From contig OY829539.1 in the NCBI GenBank assembly GCA_963691705.1, positions 61,044,327 through 61,108,326 of the forward strand: DNA of 64,000 bases, given 5' to 3'. The notes below the pieces were generated by a model. The model was not told the origin of the DNA. It saw nothing but the letters and a program-made list of their open reading frames with translations, and ran no database searches. Made by a program: the position numbers and the translations under genes. Position 1 is the first letter of the stretch. The number at the start of each line of letters is the position of its first letter. Origin of the DNA: Viola odorata (Eukaryota; Streptophyta; Magnoliopsida; Malpighiales; Violaceae). Below, piece by piece: positions 11,803-24,279 of this stretch.

Positions 11803-14206
11803 CTACTTCAGAGCGGTACTGCAGACTTCGATCTCTCCATGCGTCAGAGTATCCTATAATTGATTTTCACAAGTTGATATTCCACACACTGACAAAACAT
11901 ACCGAAAAAAACATTGTACCAATTCTATGACATAAAGCTACTTACACTACAAAACAAAAAAAGAAGTCGCTTACCAGATTCAAGCAACTGCACTGTTTCA
12001 GCATTCTTGTTTCATGCATCCGTAGGTGAGCCCTTGATTGTATGTCAGCCTGCAGTTAATATAGAACACCCAATGCAACGATCCAAAAGTTCAATATCAT
12101 AGCTCCACACTCCACAGCATGAAGCGAAACAAAATAAAGTGAAACAAGTCAACAAGCACTTGCAGTTCCAAGTCAAAAACATCATTTTGGCAGTAAAACA
12201 CTTCACCTGTCGGATAGGCTCTGGCACACGATACTTGCATGTCATTCTGGCGATTTTGGTGGCAGTGTCGAGAGATACTCGGTGACCAACTGAAACGAAT
12301 ATAGGCTTCTCTGAACCACTGGTTGATCTCATTGCCTGTAGCAGAGAACAAAGAGAGAAAGAAATTGATTTGATGCAGACTGCTGAGAAAAAGCATCCAG
12401 AAGAGAACTGGATGGCTTGTTAACATTCATCCACTCTAGTTAAAGTTCTGCGTGATATCTAAGGAAATACTGATTCTTATCAGCACAGAAAGATGAATAT
12501 CAATGGTTAATTTATTTTCCAGTGTCCCATGTACATGAAATGCAGATTCTTCGCTTACCACTCCCCACATGCCCAGAAGCACCCACCAAAGCAACAAAAT
12601 CTTCACCTTCATTTTCTTTGGCTTGAAGAAGGTGTCTCACTCTGAATTGAGTAAGACCATCAACGTTATGCAACTGAGACATGAAAATTGAAACTTGTTC
12701 AAAGACAGCTGAAAGAACATCCAATAAAGGGAAGAGAACTGGTACGGAAGTTAATTATAACAGCACTTGCTAAATTAGCACCACAAAGGAAGAAATAATA
12801 AGTAACAAATCCCAATTGGCAGGAAATTAGGAGAATGTACATTCTTTCCAATCCCAATGGTGGGAAGTTGAGCCAGAACACCAACATGACAAGACAAGCC
12901 GAAACCTAAACAAAAACGGCATGTAGGAAGTGTGACGAGGAGAAAGTGAATTTCATGAGATAATAACAAAAGACGAAGTAAAAGAGACTTTTACCTCTGG
13001 GATGGAGCAATCCATTGCCATCAACCATGAGTACCTGTAAATCAAAAAGAGATTAAGATTGGTGTGGAGTACATACAAACATACTTACATACACATACGC
13101 ACGCGCACACACCTCGGGGTAGAAAGGATTGGAGTTGGTTTTCATCTTGTGCAGAAGGTGTAAAAGGATAGGAGCCTACAACAAGGAGGAAAGAGCACAC
13201 CCAAAAGAAGGAGAAAAACAGCAGAATGAGAGTGCAATTAATTTCACAAGAAAATGAATGAAAGAACATAAAGATTGGAAATTTAGCATTAAGAGTATAC
13301 ATGGTCTATCAAAAACAAAAGAAAAAACAAGAAGAAAATATTTCAGAACCCCACGGAAGGCTAGGAAGGAAGGAACATAAGGGACATTGAGTTTCACACG
13401 AGAAAGTGAAACTTGTTAGTTAGAATGAAAACTTTCTCAAGAAAATGTGTTTCCTCGATCCTAGTTTGCTTGATGACAGATGAAAATGATCAGCCATTGT
13501 AGTAATTTACAGCTGGAAACCAAGTGAGGGGACAGAAGATTACGTCAATTAAGTAGGGAAAATTTTCATTCTAACTAACAAGTTCCTATCTGAGCATAAT
13601 TCAAAATTAGGTTCACACGAGAAATGAATGCAGGAACATAAGATTAATACATCTAAAACCAAAGAAAATAATGAAAGGACAAGAAGAAAAGATTTTGGAA
13701 CCTCGCGAAAGGCTAGGAAGGAAAGAACATAAGGGACATTGAGTTTGACAAGAGCGTGGTCCTGATACACAAGTTGGAGGGTGTGGAGCTCCAACACTAC
13801 AAGCGTCGCACAAGCAAAGGATGGGTCTTCCTTTGAGTAGCTGATATCAACTCCACCAATATACTTGAGCTGGCATGCAGCTCCCGCTTCTTCTTCGACC
13901 TCTTCTTCAATCTTATGACAAGTGGTTCTGGGAATTGGAAGCTTCCACGCAAAATCATCCTCTATGATTAGTTGCTTCTTGAGCGAATCTTGAACCCTGG
14001 GTGCATCACAAAGTACTATTAAGATCATTCATCCATCACCAGTAATCAGTTAAGTGTGATTTGAGTTCAAATACTTGTCATAATAAACACACTATCCACT
14101 TGCCCGTCTCTAATGCAGTTGATGATGCCGCTTCGCAACCTTCTTGTTCTTCTCCGCCTCCTCCTCTGCCAAACATCTTTTGTCTCCTGCGCATTGGGCC
14201 AGTCAT
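11803..14206 (-). pseudogene. Endonuclease V, 2-bp frameshift in exon 6 (left arm)
   Basis: Nine exons on the minus strand mirror those of the right copy. Start ATG at 14204-14206, stop 11803-11805. Endonuclease V cleaves near deoxyinosine in DNA or inosine in RNA. The catalytic segments are present: GGVDISY (first Asp), PSFLAFRE (Glu), VDGNGLLHPRGFG (Asp and His), then PTIGIGKN and, in the last exons, PIFVSVGHRVSL and CKYRVPEPIRQ. Here exon 3 ends CCC GAG and is intact, unlike the right arm. In exon 6 the sequence reads GGGCATGTGGGG where the right arm has GGGCATTTGTGGGG: two bases are missing after residue 225 (..VGASGH), which shifts the frame. The new GT right after CAT could act as a donor that restores frame while dropping four residues. 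Exon 1 is the least certain exon. Confidence 0.8.
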
Positions 14207-14857
14207 TATGGGAAGGAAGCCATTTATTAAGTGAAAACTAAAAAGTAGTGCTTATCTAGCCATGGAGAAGATTACCTTGAAATCCCTTAGCAGATAACTC
14301 CCGATGGCCAAAACAATAAAAACAGAAGATAAATGACAATGCAAAACTAAATTAAAGAGACCAAACCATTTTTGGGCATTGAATTGATGAATTTACTCAC
14401 TAAATTAGATGAAGCAACCAAGAGATTAGAAGGCAGCACTATCACAGATGATGGAGTGATGAAGGAAACAAACCCTAATTAACTATAAGAGAGAAATGCT
14501 AGATTGAATTGGAAAGGACCCAAATTAACAATAAGGAGAATCAGCAGGACAAAAAAGTTAGTAAATCGAAAGGACCCAATACTTCTCTCTCATGAATAGA
14601 AGCGGAAACAAACAGTAAAGGAGTTAAATTGCAAGTTCCAACAAGAACAAAGTTAAGAACACGAAGGAGAGAAGTTTTTTCTTTACCAGATTGAGGAATG
14701 AAGAGGAACATGTCTGTTCCGCAGACCGCAGTTGGTGACGACCCGACGTCGTTTACGCTCAAACGCCCAATTAACCCATAAACGGAGAAAAAACACCTTA
14801 AAGCCGTTTAGGGTAAGCCATGTCAAGACGAGACATCACCATTCCCGGATTCGGGCT
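14207..14857. other. Upstream region of endonuclease V (left arm)
   Basis: This is presumed 5' UTR and promoter of the minus-strand gene, possibly shared with the small ORF at 14858. It includes a CG-rich patch at about 14735-14760. No confident TATA box is seen and no other gene is recognised. Confidence 0.4.
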
Positions 14858-15106
14858 ATGGGACAGGTTCACCATAAAAAAAGAAAGGAATGTAATAGAA
14901 TAGGCGCGTTGGCATTAATTGACGAATTCATTGAACTGTATGATTCTTCAGAAAAGGCCATAATAACCACTTTTTTAAACACTCCTAAAAACCCTTCGAA
15001 AGGAGAAATGAAGAAGACTACTTATCGGTTTGTAGCAAGGAAAAGGTTGAAATTTTTTAATGTTGTTTGGGCGATATTTTCTATTGGCTTCGCACAGGTA
15101 CGCTAG
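14858..15106 (+). CDS. Hypothetical small basic protein (left arm)
   Basis: The ATG at 14858 opens 82 codons; the frame is also open for about 42 codons upstream, rich in Arg/Lys/His. It is divergent from endonuclease V. I do not recognise a domain. In the right arm the equivalent frame is stopped after the YDSS residues (TCA GAA here, TCA TAA there), which argues against strong constraint. It may be a chance ORF in a promoter region. Confidence 0.2.
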   Translation: MGQVHHKKRKECNRIGALALIDEFIELYDSSEKAIITTFLNTPKNPSKGEMKKTTYRFVARKRLKFFNVVWAIFSIGFAQVR

Positions 15107-15487
15107 TTGGATTGGATTCACTACTACTATGAATTTCTTATAATTTATTTTCCTGATAGATTTCGGTTTTCTGGGTCAGGCTAGTACATACACCACTGTT
15201 CCTACGTTACAAGAATCTGAATGCGACACAAATTCTAAACTAAAAGTTGGCTGTTCAGTCACCCAATCGTGATTTTTGAGGCTTTTACATCTTGAAACGC
15301 AGGAACATGATTCTCTGGCAATGTTAAGATTTTCAGACTAGATTTTCCAGGTAAGTCTTACAGCTTGTACAAATTCAAACTTTTGTTGAATTAGTGGTAT
15401 CATTACTTTTTGCAGTTAAATACATGATTGCAGTTCGTGTAAAAATCAAGTGCATGGAAACACATTAGATCTAAACATATTCTTCAA
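15107..15487. other. Intergenic (left arm)
   Basis: Nothing recognisable lies between the small ORF and the WAK fragment. Confidence 0.6.
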
Positions 15488-15836
15488 TCATCCAGCGAAT
15501 GTGGAAAAGCAGAGGATGCTCATCCAATTTCTCTCCCACAGGAACAAGGAGGCACACGAACTGCCAAAACTAGTATCATAAGAAACATCCACATGAATAG
15601 TCGCAGAAGTTCGGTGCGATGGCCTAATCCCCTCTAACAGCATTGCCAATGATTTCATAGTTGGACTCTTCCTTTGCCTCAAAACTTGGAGTCATGTAAC
15701 ATCCTTTCCCCATTCCGAAAGGATAGGGGATTTGGACATTCCACATTGGTCTGTAAAATTCGACAAAGCAAGCCCACTGATTAAAGCTACTGCTTTGCAC
15801 AGCGATAACATCAAAATGACATGAAACATTACCCAC
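15488..15836 (-). pseudogene. Scrambled WAK-like receptor fragment (left arm)
   Basis: On the minus strand a piece of the N-terminal GUB_WAK galacturonan-binding module (WNVQIPYPFGMGKGCYMTPSFE-like, Gly-Cys-Tyr motif) is followed, in another frame and with nothing between, by the C-terminal end of a kinase (RKSPTMKSLAMLLEGIRPS, compare [19 protein letters not shown] of the neighbour). The whole middle of a receptor kinase is missing. This is a dead, internally deleted paralogue, and it supplies the type of N-terminus that the neighbouring kinase gene has lost. Confidence 0.75.
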
Positions 15837-16296
15837 AAAACTCCCATCATCTCCCCTTGCTTGATATACCCCGCTATCTAGTGATAAGGTCTGCTTAACC
15901 TCCTAATCCCGCAGCTTTTATAGCTCGATACGAACATATTTGTTAACTTACATTGTATTCATCTTGTAATTGTTTTGTTGCATGCTCTTTTGTAGAAACA
16001 ACTTGAACATAGTAAAATAAAGATAATAAAAGAATTGGAACATATCTAGATTCTCTTTTAAACCCATTCTTTGTCTGTAGTAATTTGTTGGAAGTGTGTC
16101 TTGAAGTTACCGGTAATCATTTCTTTCATCTTCAATAGAAAATCTGCACCCATCATGTTGGCAGACCTAATGTTTAAAATCAAAATCCATAAAGTAATTT
16201 TTGATAATCATACAAAATAGTTCTCAAGAAAAAATGAGAATCAGTTTAATAATATGAATTTTTCCTGTCATTTCGACATCTTTTCTAAACTTCATG
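15837..16296. other. Intergenic 3' of the WAK-like kinase (left arm)
   Basis: Presumed 3' UTR and spacer of the minus-strand kinase. No further gene is seen. Confidence 0.6.
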
Positions 16297-18496
16297 TCAA
16301 CGAGTGTGGAAAAGTAGAGGATGCTCATCAGGAACATGGATAGAGACATTGCTATTCAGCATGCTACCACTTGCAGAAGTAGAATCCCATGACCCTTCCA
16401 TGTCAACTATACCATACTCGACCTCTTCATTCTCTTCGTAAATCGTGGAATATGCTCCTTGCGATGATCGAATCCCTTCTAACTCCATTGCCACAACTTT
16501 CATGGTTGGTCTCTTCTTCCCGTTCAAGTTCAGACATCGTTTTGCCAAGTTAGCTACCATCGTGATCTCTTCTTTCGCACCCTCTTTAAGCACACGAGCA
16601 TCAAGAATCTTGAACAAGCCTTCCTGCTCCATTGTATCAAGAAAATATGTTGCTAGACTCCTTCCTTCAACAGTTTGAGTTGCAGAGATAGCTCTTTGTC
16701 CTGTTAAGAGCTCCACAAGTACCACACCGAAACTATAAACATTGCTCTTCTCTGTAAATTGACTTGATTGGAAGTACTCTGGATCCAAGCACCCGAATGT
16801 TCCCAATACCCGAGTGGTCAAATGAGTCTGATCAATGCTGATAGATCTCGAGGTACCGAAGTCAGATACTTTTGCTCTATATTTATCATCCAGAAGTATG
16901 TTTGTAGACTTGATGTCGCGATGATAAATAGGTATAGAGGCTGCTGAATGCAAATAAGACACAGCTGCTGAAACCTCTGAGGCAATGCGTAAACGCATTT
17001 CCCATGTGATTGGGAACTCTTCATTTGGATCATGTAAATGCTGGAACAATGTCCCATTAGGAACGAATTCGTAGACTAGCATAGATACCTCAGTTTCTAA
17101 GCAACATCCGAGGAGTTTAACCACATTTCTATGGTTAATTTGTGTCAGAATAACGACCTCATTTATAAACTCAAGTCTGCCTTCATCTTCAACTTTGGAC
17201 TTCTTGATAGCTACAATTCTTCCGTCTGTCAGCATTCCTTTGTAAACAGTTCCTTGGCCTCCTTGACCCAAGATTCGATTTTCATGGTACTGATCAGTCG
17301 CCTTCCCCAATTCCTTAGAATCAAACAAATTCATCTGCTCAACATTGTTTCCTCCTCCAGACATTTGCTGTTCTAATAGTAGTCCACCATTCTTTTTGAA
17401 ATATTGTTGTCTGAGCTTTGCTGCATTTCTTCTTTTCATCACCTTGTACAGCCACCAGGAACCAAAAAGGGATAATAGGAACCCGAAACCTGATAAACAA
17501 CCTGCACACCAGTACCAAGTTCCCATGTAAACATCATAGTATATTCCAACGAGTTTCCCATGTAAATATCATACTAGAAAGGAGTTGGTTACCTATAAAG
17601 ATAGCTTTAGAAGGAGGAGATGGGTCTATTATATATGGGCCTCTTCTGATGCATGTAGTGCCATTGTTTTGACTATCGTACCCTTCTGGACAGGGGCAGT
17701 TGGAGCCTGAAGTGATCCTAGAACAACTAGCGGTATTGTATATGCAATCCTTCACGGTACCTGAACAAAAGGGTATTATTAGCCTTTCCGGAAATTTCCA
17801 ACCGAACCATTTCAACGAACAATTTTCAATTTCTTATTTTGCTATGTTTTATGTATTCCTCTATCTGTAAAGCACATTGAATGACCATAAATGGGTATAA
17901 CAGAGATTCTCATATTCGTATTGGAGCTTGAAACTAATTGAAGGATGACAAGAAATGAATAACTTTGTTACCTGGACAATGTCCGATTGTGTAATTGATG
18001 TTACTACGAGGCAATAGAGGGTTAGATGGGGAGCAAACACAGAATTGATCTTGGCCAAGTTGTGACCAGCAAAAACCATTGTTGCTACAAAAAGTGGAGG
18101 GTGACTTTCCATTAACGACGTCACATGCTTCTCGCTGCGATGCCCACCGTAGCACAGCTGGAACAGATTCCATTGTCGGCACACCATCCAGTGTGTTTAA
18201 AGAATCGAGCCAAGATTGATCAACCATGAACGCGGAGTTACAGTTTCCACCGGAAATATTCAGATTTTCAACTGGTGACATGGTTACTTTAAAAGAATCC
18301 ATGCGATCAGGAATAGTAGTTTGGCAGCACTTGATGCCATAGCAACCTTTCCCTTGCATAGTTCCATTACAAATAGATAGGCACCTACCAATAGGTGCAC
18401 CACTTCGCCAATCAAACGTCGCCATATTGTTGCAACCCATAGCGGTGAATCGATTGTGCTCGTTGGAGAAGTAGAATGGAGTTCCTGACAGGTCAA
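16297..18496 (-). pseudogene. Wall-associated-kinase-like receptor, 5'-truncated by LTR A (left arm)
   Basis: Three exons remain on the minus strand: 17972-18496, 17593-17760, 16297-17501. The first encodes the rear half of the WAK extracellular region (GTPFYFSNEHNRFTAMGCNN, many Cys). The second is an EGF-like Cys module (KDCIYNTASC .. CPCPEGYD). The third holds a membrane segment ([15 protein letters not shown]) and a complete Ser/Thr kinase domain: [11 protein letters not shown] loop, AIKK lysine, [13 protein letters not shown] catalytic loop, DFG. The signal peptide and front of the galacturonan-binding module are missing: LTR A begins at 18497, directly upstream of the first codons. In this arm the subdomain IX motif reads EKSNVYSFG: the near-invariant Asp is Asn (codon at 16741-16743), while the right arm keeps Asp. 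Relative to the right arm it also lacks one codon in the EGF exon (SRITSG for SRIFTSG). It could survive only with a start in the LTR or at an internal Met. Confidence 0.85.
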
Positions 18497-20182
18497 TGAT
18501 CGTCAGTTAAATAGAGATTTATAGTGCCTGAAAACGTGTGTGCACAAGAGATATAGTGTACAGTGGTAGTCAGGGTCGAACACACGGATTGTGAGAGACT
18601 GATCTAAGGTCTTGAATGAATTCGGGGGAGAAAAGCACGAAAAGTAACAATCGGGGGGGTTTTACTTGGCTAAACAAGTTAGCCAAGGCAGATTTGGGAG
18701 CTAACAATTGTTATCTAGGAAAGCAGTATTCGGGACCTTGAGGTGTCAGTTCGGGGTCCTGAATGATAAAATAAAGCAAGTCAGTACACAAATTCAGAAT
18801 TAATAAAACAGAAAGTGGAATAAGCACAAATAATCAGATAAAGAAGGATTCTTAGCAAAGGCATTCTTGGGTTGCATTCGGGGGCCCGATCGTCATCAGC
18901 ACAAAGATATTCTATTCAAGACATCATAGAAATGACATAGGGACCAGATTCCTCGGATATCCCCTACTTTTCTCTTAAGAGAAACTACCCCCGTTTCTAC
19001 ATATGAGGTAGTCTTGACAGTTCGCCATCCCTCCAGGCACGAATGCGGGAGGGTCATACTCAAACTGCCCATGAAGCTAAGAAAAGACAGATCTATAGCT
19101 AAAAGTCCCTCAGTTTGTCAGGCTCGTGACCCCGCTCTAATCAATTACACACCCTATCTATTCGAGACCACTTTGACACAGTCAAGACTAAACAGATGCC
19201 TACTTGGTTCATGCAATTTTCCTTCCGTATTCACCACACGAATGGCAGCATTCACATAAGATAATTATCAGTTGATCAAGCCTCAAATTATATCATGCAA
19301 AGATGTAGTTAAAACGATGGATAATTGAATATGGCATCAAGAATGTATTAAGCACATGAAGGCCTCGAATCTGCCCTTGCAACCCTCGAATCACCCTTGC
19401 TAAGAACTAATGATTTAACTACTCATACTTGGAGATGAACAAATAATAATTGAACAAAGCATAATAGATAAGTAAATAGATTAAGGGAAGAAAACTTTGT
19501 TACTAAATTCCGTTTGAAGCGCGGCGGCAAATTTGGAGATGAGCTAACAAGAACTAGAGAGAGAAACTAGAGAGAAGTCTAAGAAAACTAGAACTAAATA
19601 AATTATGCTAAGTGATAAGAGATGTAAGATATGTCCTAAACTACTCGTAGATGCCCTTTATATACTAGAGCTCTAAGCACAAAATATCTTCAGCCTAAAA
19701 CTAGGGACAAAATGCATTAATTGAAAGCCTAAGAAAGTGGATCCATGCTCCTTAAAGCACAAAGCTGAAAAAGCATAAAGTTGTCTGATTTTCCCAGCTT
19801 TGGCAGGTCTGGATTGGGCTCAAAGGCTGACTTGGTCAGAGCGGTAGGTATTTGGTGGTCAGTGCAGAGCGTCAGAATAGTGTCAGGAGGATCACGTGGA
19901 AGCTTTGGCGAGAGGACACGTGGAAATGCCGTTCTTTGCCCTTCGGGGGCCCGAATGGAGAATCCGATTCGGGACCTTGAACGCTGATTTGGACTCGGGA
20001 CCTCAACTTTTGGTCTTGAAGCTCGAATTCGCTCAAAATGCACCAAAAACGCATGGTTTTGCCTAAACTCCCTTTTTAGGCCTTGATCTGCAATAGTAAT
20101 GAAAACAAGGGTAAATTAGCAGAATCATGCCCTGAATTGATGAGAAAATGGGGAGAAAATCATGCATAAAAACATGCTATCA
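18497..20182 (-). mobile_element. 3' LTR of element A (left arm)
   Basis: The minus-strand reading starts TGATAGCATG at 20182 and ends GACGATCA at 18497, with matching TGAT..ATCA termini, 1686 bp. A TATA box lies at about 19658-19665. It is preceded in element orientation by an AGTGTGGGGATTATT purine-rich tract. The 5 bp after it, in the kinase gene, are TTGAC on the minus strand, the candidate target duplication. The partner flank is not in the window. Confidence 0.88.
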
Positions 20183-21872
20183 AATAATCCCCACACTGCC
20201 CAATGCTCGCCCTCGAGCATTCACAAAATTTAAAACAGCCCCAAAACAGAACAGACACACCAAACCATAGCACAGAGAATAGGCATGCTACTTTCAAGAT
20301 TCGGGACCCCGAATGAAAACAGACTTCGCCTATATACACCTGCATCAAATCAGAAGGATAACGACCCTTGAGAAGAGTCTTTTTCACATCAGCCTATTCA
20401 CCAGCAGTCCTCACATGGATCGGTGTTTGCACTCACGCTCGTGAACAAGGTTAGGTGTTTAAACACTCAAGTATGCAAAAAACGTAGCACAAAACTAAGT
20501 TTGCATATCAATCCGAGTACATTAGACACATGCATAGGCAATCTAGCAATTAAAAGACTTCGCATCGGGGGTAAGAAGGGGAAGCAAAGAAAATAAATTA
20601 TAAGAGAAAATGGGGGAAGCATATTGAGAAGAAAAAGTGAGGAAGAGGGAGAGTAAGGGAGTGAAATGAGAAGGTGGTGAAGCCAACTCAAACCTGGAAC
20701 GCTCCCTTGGCAGGAAAGAATCAAAATGGTGAGACAATGTTGCTGGGGGCGACAACTAAACTAGGCTTTTCTTCTTCGAGGGGGATCCTTGCCTTCTTCA
20801 TTCGGGACCTAGGCTCGGGACCTTGAATGGATGCTTGCTGCTGATTTTCCTCTTCTTGGCTTTCAAGGTTTGGTCTTGCTCTCTTCTCTCTCTCTTTTAT
20901 TTATATTTCTGTTTGTCTTCTTTTTTCGAGAGAGGAAGAGAGCTGGAATGCTTGAGGAATGAGACCTTTTCTTCGGGGGCAAGATATTCTGATTTCGCTT
21001 CCCCACACTTGTGTTTTGCTGTGGATGGGAAGTGATTTTTCGTTCTGGTCTGCCCTTGAATTCAGCTTTGAGGTCTTGAATTTGCACCAGCATTAAGGGT
21101 CTTGAATTTTTGCGAGATCCCCACACTTTGCCTTTGCTGCTTCGTTTGTCTAGTCTAGCCCTCGATAGTGCTCCCAACAACATCGCTCACCTGCCAAGAG
21201 AAAGATCAAAGAAAATTCAAGTGGTTAGAATAGAGGAAAAATAAGGGATTCGGGGGCAGGAAGGAAAAACATAATAGAAAAAAATGAGAGAGAACAATTT
21301 GATGCGAAGACTTGATCTTTTTGCTACTTTCCTATGTCTAATCGTGTCTATACCCATGGATATCATGCAAACTCAGCCAGTACCTAGTCATGCATTCGCT
21401 CAAACAATAAAATAGGCATGAAGGCTCAAGTGCTCACAAGGTGCTGATTCGTGACTACTGGTGTCTAGGTCTTGAAGCGGATATAAGGCATAACAGGCAA
21501 AGAATATCGCATTCGGGACCTTGACTATAGACAGTATTTTTATTCTATGTGCATAAGTAAGGTGTGTGTCCATCCTTGGGGCATTTTTCAAAATCTAGGC
21601 AAAAATCCGAAAAATAAAAAGAATAACTAAAAGTATCATGCATAAACTTAGGAAAGAATAAACTAGGAGATAAATATAGCATGCATAATAAATACTAGCA
21701 GTTCAAACTCCTCCCCACACTTAGGCAGCGCATTGTCCTCAATGCGGGAAGGAGACAAAAAGATAGTAGTTTTTAAACTAAAACAGAAATGTAAATTGTT
21801 TAAGCAGGAGATAAATTGTTGCAACATCAGCCCACGCAGGGGCAAAGGGCGAGGGTTTGAAATTGTTCGGGA
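20183..21872 (-). mobile_element. 3' untranslated region of element A (left arm)
   Basis: This lies between the element A ORF and its 3' LTR. It contains repeated CCCCACACT tracts (AGTGTGGGG on the minus strand), the last one next to the LTR. It is studded with the recurrent TTCGGGACC/GGTCCCGAA motif. No additional ORF is convincing. Confidence 0.75.
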
Positions 21873-23927
21873 TCAAGAGGTAGGGGGGTCGAATTGCTCG
21901 ATTGCAACGGTGAGGGCTCGGATTGCTTGCAGGATGGCGCGATTGGAGTCCCTGATATCAGTGAGTAAGCTGAGGATAGTGTTGTCGTTCGGTATCTGCT
22001 CGGGACCTGGGGCATGCTCTTCGGGGGCAGTTGGCGAGGCTGTGTTGGCAGAAGGTGGCAGGGGAGCAGTAGACTTGCCTCGGGGCCTTGATAGGTCCGG
22101 GTACTCAAACTTACCTTCTATCTTGCCTTTGTTATCTGCATGAAAGCTCAAGATGCCATTAGTAACACAAAAGAATCCCATCGTGTCCAAGGTCTTGAGA
22201 CCAAGGAGCTTGAAGGAACTCGGGTGCTTGTATAAGTTCAGCTCTTGGAGCTTCCATGTGTACAATTGCGAGGCCAAGCTGGTGACAAGGGACCCAAGAA
22301 TAGGAGAGCGACCCTGGGGGGCATTTGCAACGTTGTGAGCAGAGGTGGCGATCCAATATCCAAGGTTGACCCGCTTCTTGTGGTACATGGCCCATAGGAA
22401 AAATAGCTCGGATTGAGCAAGCTGTCCTGAGGTCCCGAATTTACCCGCGAGGGCAATGGACAGGAAGCGTTGCAGAATCCGGAGTGCAGGGTCTTGAATG
22501 CCATGAGCCTTAGTGTTGCGGGAGTTGAACTTGACCTTGGGACGTCCAGTGAGCTCCCGGAGGGCTTGGTGGTTGTTGAAGTCGGCCGGGACAGTGGTCA
22601 AGGCGTTCTGATATGCGTCCCCCTGAATGTCCTCACGACTGGCGAAACCGAGGTAGACATTGAAGTTGTTGAGGGACATAGGGTGCCACTTGCTAGCTAG
22701 CCTAAAATTGACGCATCCCCTAGCAGAGAGATCGGGACCTATCCCACCCTTGGGCTTGAACAGATCTGCCTTGTACCAAAAAATCGCAAAGAACTCAAGG
22801 CTGAGCTCCAGATATGTAGGTTGATCCATGAAAAACAAGCTTTCCCATCCTATGCCACTAACCAACTCCCGAATTCGGGACCCAATACCCAGCTTATCAT
22901 ACAAGTCCATATCTAGCTTAGCGCACGGGGCCACCCCCTTGTTATTCATCAAAGTGACCTTATCCAGAGACGGTTTATCATTGAAAATGAACAATTCATT
23001 AAAAGTATCAAGGTCAGCCGTTACCAGGTAACTAGGTCTGGATCCCGAAGCAGGCAATGGGGTCTCGAGATCGTCGTCCTCCTCTGCAGTGCGCTGGGAT
23101 TTACGGGGGGTCTCGACTGCGGTTGCCTTGCCCTTGGGAGTTGCCTGGAGCTTTCTTTTCTTACTGGCCGGGGTCTTGGAGGCTGGGGCCTTGGATGCAG
23201 GGGCTTTGGGGGCACTCTTCTCCGCTTGGGCCGGCACTTTAGAGGTCGATTGGGCTTTGGCCTTGCCCTTGGTCTTCTGCGGGGGCGGGCTGGGGGGTTT
23301 AGGTTGGTTAATCTCACCCTCTCTTTCGTTGGTGGCTTCTGCTGCCGTGTCCTCTCGAACATCCTCGGGACCTTGAGCGGTATACTCAGGGTCTTGAGTT
23401 TCTTGCTCGTTAGGCTGCTCCTGCTGCTCTACCTCTTCTTCCCCGTCTTCTCCTCTGTCTTCTTCCTCAGCCGCCCGCTGGTCGTCAAAATCCCAAGGGA
23501 ACTGCTACTCGTTCTCCTTCTCGACCCTCCTAGCCTCTCGGAGGCTGGAGCTGGTCTGTGCCCCGTCCTCTTCCTCGGTATCAGAGGGAATAACGTAGCC
23601 AATGGGTTTTACATCGAGGGGGACGGAGTTCACGGGGCTGCCAAGAGGGGTCGGCGTCGCCGTTGGCTTTTTTGGCTTGCTGCCGGTGGTCGTGGTTGGA
23701 GGAACGCGGTGCACATTGCCAGATCTGGTCATTTTTGGGAGGGCGGTGGTGAAGGTTATCTCGTCGAGGTCTATAGTGTCTTCAAAGGAGGCTGATCCGA
23801 GTGGTTCAGTGGCGGTGGGCGACTGATCGGTGGTGGTGTTTTTTGGCTGGGGTTGAGTGGAGAGAGAAGTAGGAGTAGATGAGTGAGAAGTGGTGGGTTT
23901 GTTTAGGTTGAGGCTTGTGCGTGCCAT
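21873..23927 (-). pseudogene. Element A Athila-like ORF, nonsense codon (left arm)
   Basis: The frame matches the intact right-arm copy but codon 141 is TAG at 23505-23507 (GAG in the right arm), so only the N-terminal Ser/Thr/Pro-rich part could be made. The rest of the frame down to 21873 stays open. Its globular half contains YLELSLEFFAIFWY and VNFRLASKWHPMSLNNFNVYLG, typical of the plant-retrotransposon ORF families often labelled ATHILA ORF-1 or putative plant transposon protein. Confidence 0.8.
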
Positions 23928-24279
23928 GAGGAGGAAGAAGGGTTTTGTGTTTTGAAAGAAGGGAAAGAAATGTTGTGTTTTGATTTGATTGGGAGAGATG
24001 AGGGGGTTTTGGTTGGGTAACGGATGGGATCTGACGGTTAGGTGGCATGGGTGAGTGGGTTGGAGGATGTGGAAAGGTGGAGAGAGAGATGGGAGCTGAT
24101 CTCTTTGGGCTACGTCCGCCACATGTCGCGCCGGAAGAGGATGTGCAGTGCCAAGGGCAGCGTGCGCCTGCACCTGCACGGGAAACGGAAAAAGCACATC
24201 AGCTTTAAGGATTTGAAAATAGGAGAGAGGGGAATAAAACCAAAAGAATTAAATGGGGGTTAATAAAGTAGGGGATATA
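23928..24279 (-). mobile_element. Element A sequence between its ORF and the inserted element B (left arm)
   Basis: The minus-strand frame of the ORF remains open upstream of its first ATG to about 24197, across a CCCGTGCAGGTGCAG acceptor-like site. Element A stops at 24280, where the LTR of element B begins, so B is nested in A. The pol part of A would lie beyond B, in or past the gap. Confidence 0.65.

Noticed and set aside
22159..23826. Several ORFs antisense to, or in other frames of, the element A ORF
   Set aside because: They are shadows of the GC-richer coding sequence and show no family resemblance. The mirror set at 31352-33025 was rejected for the same reason.
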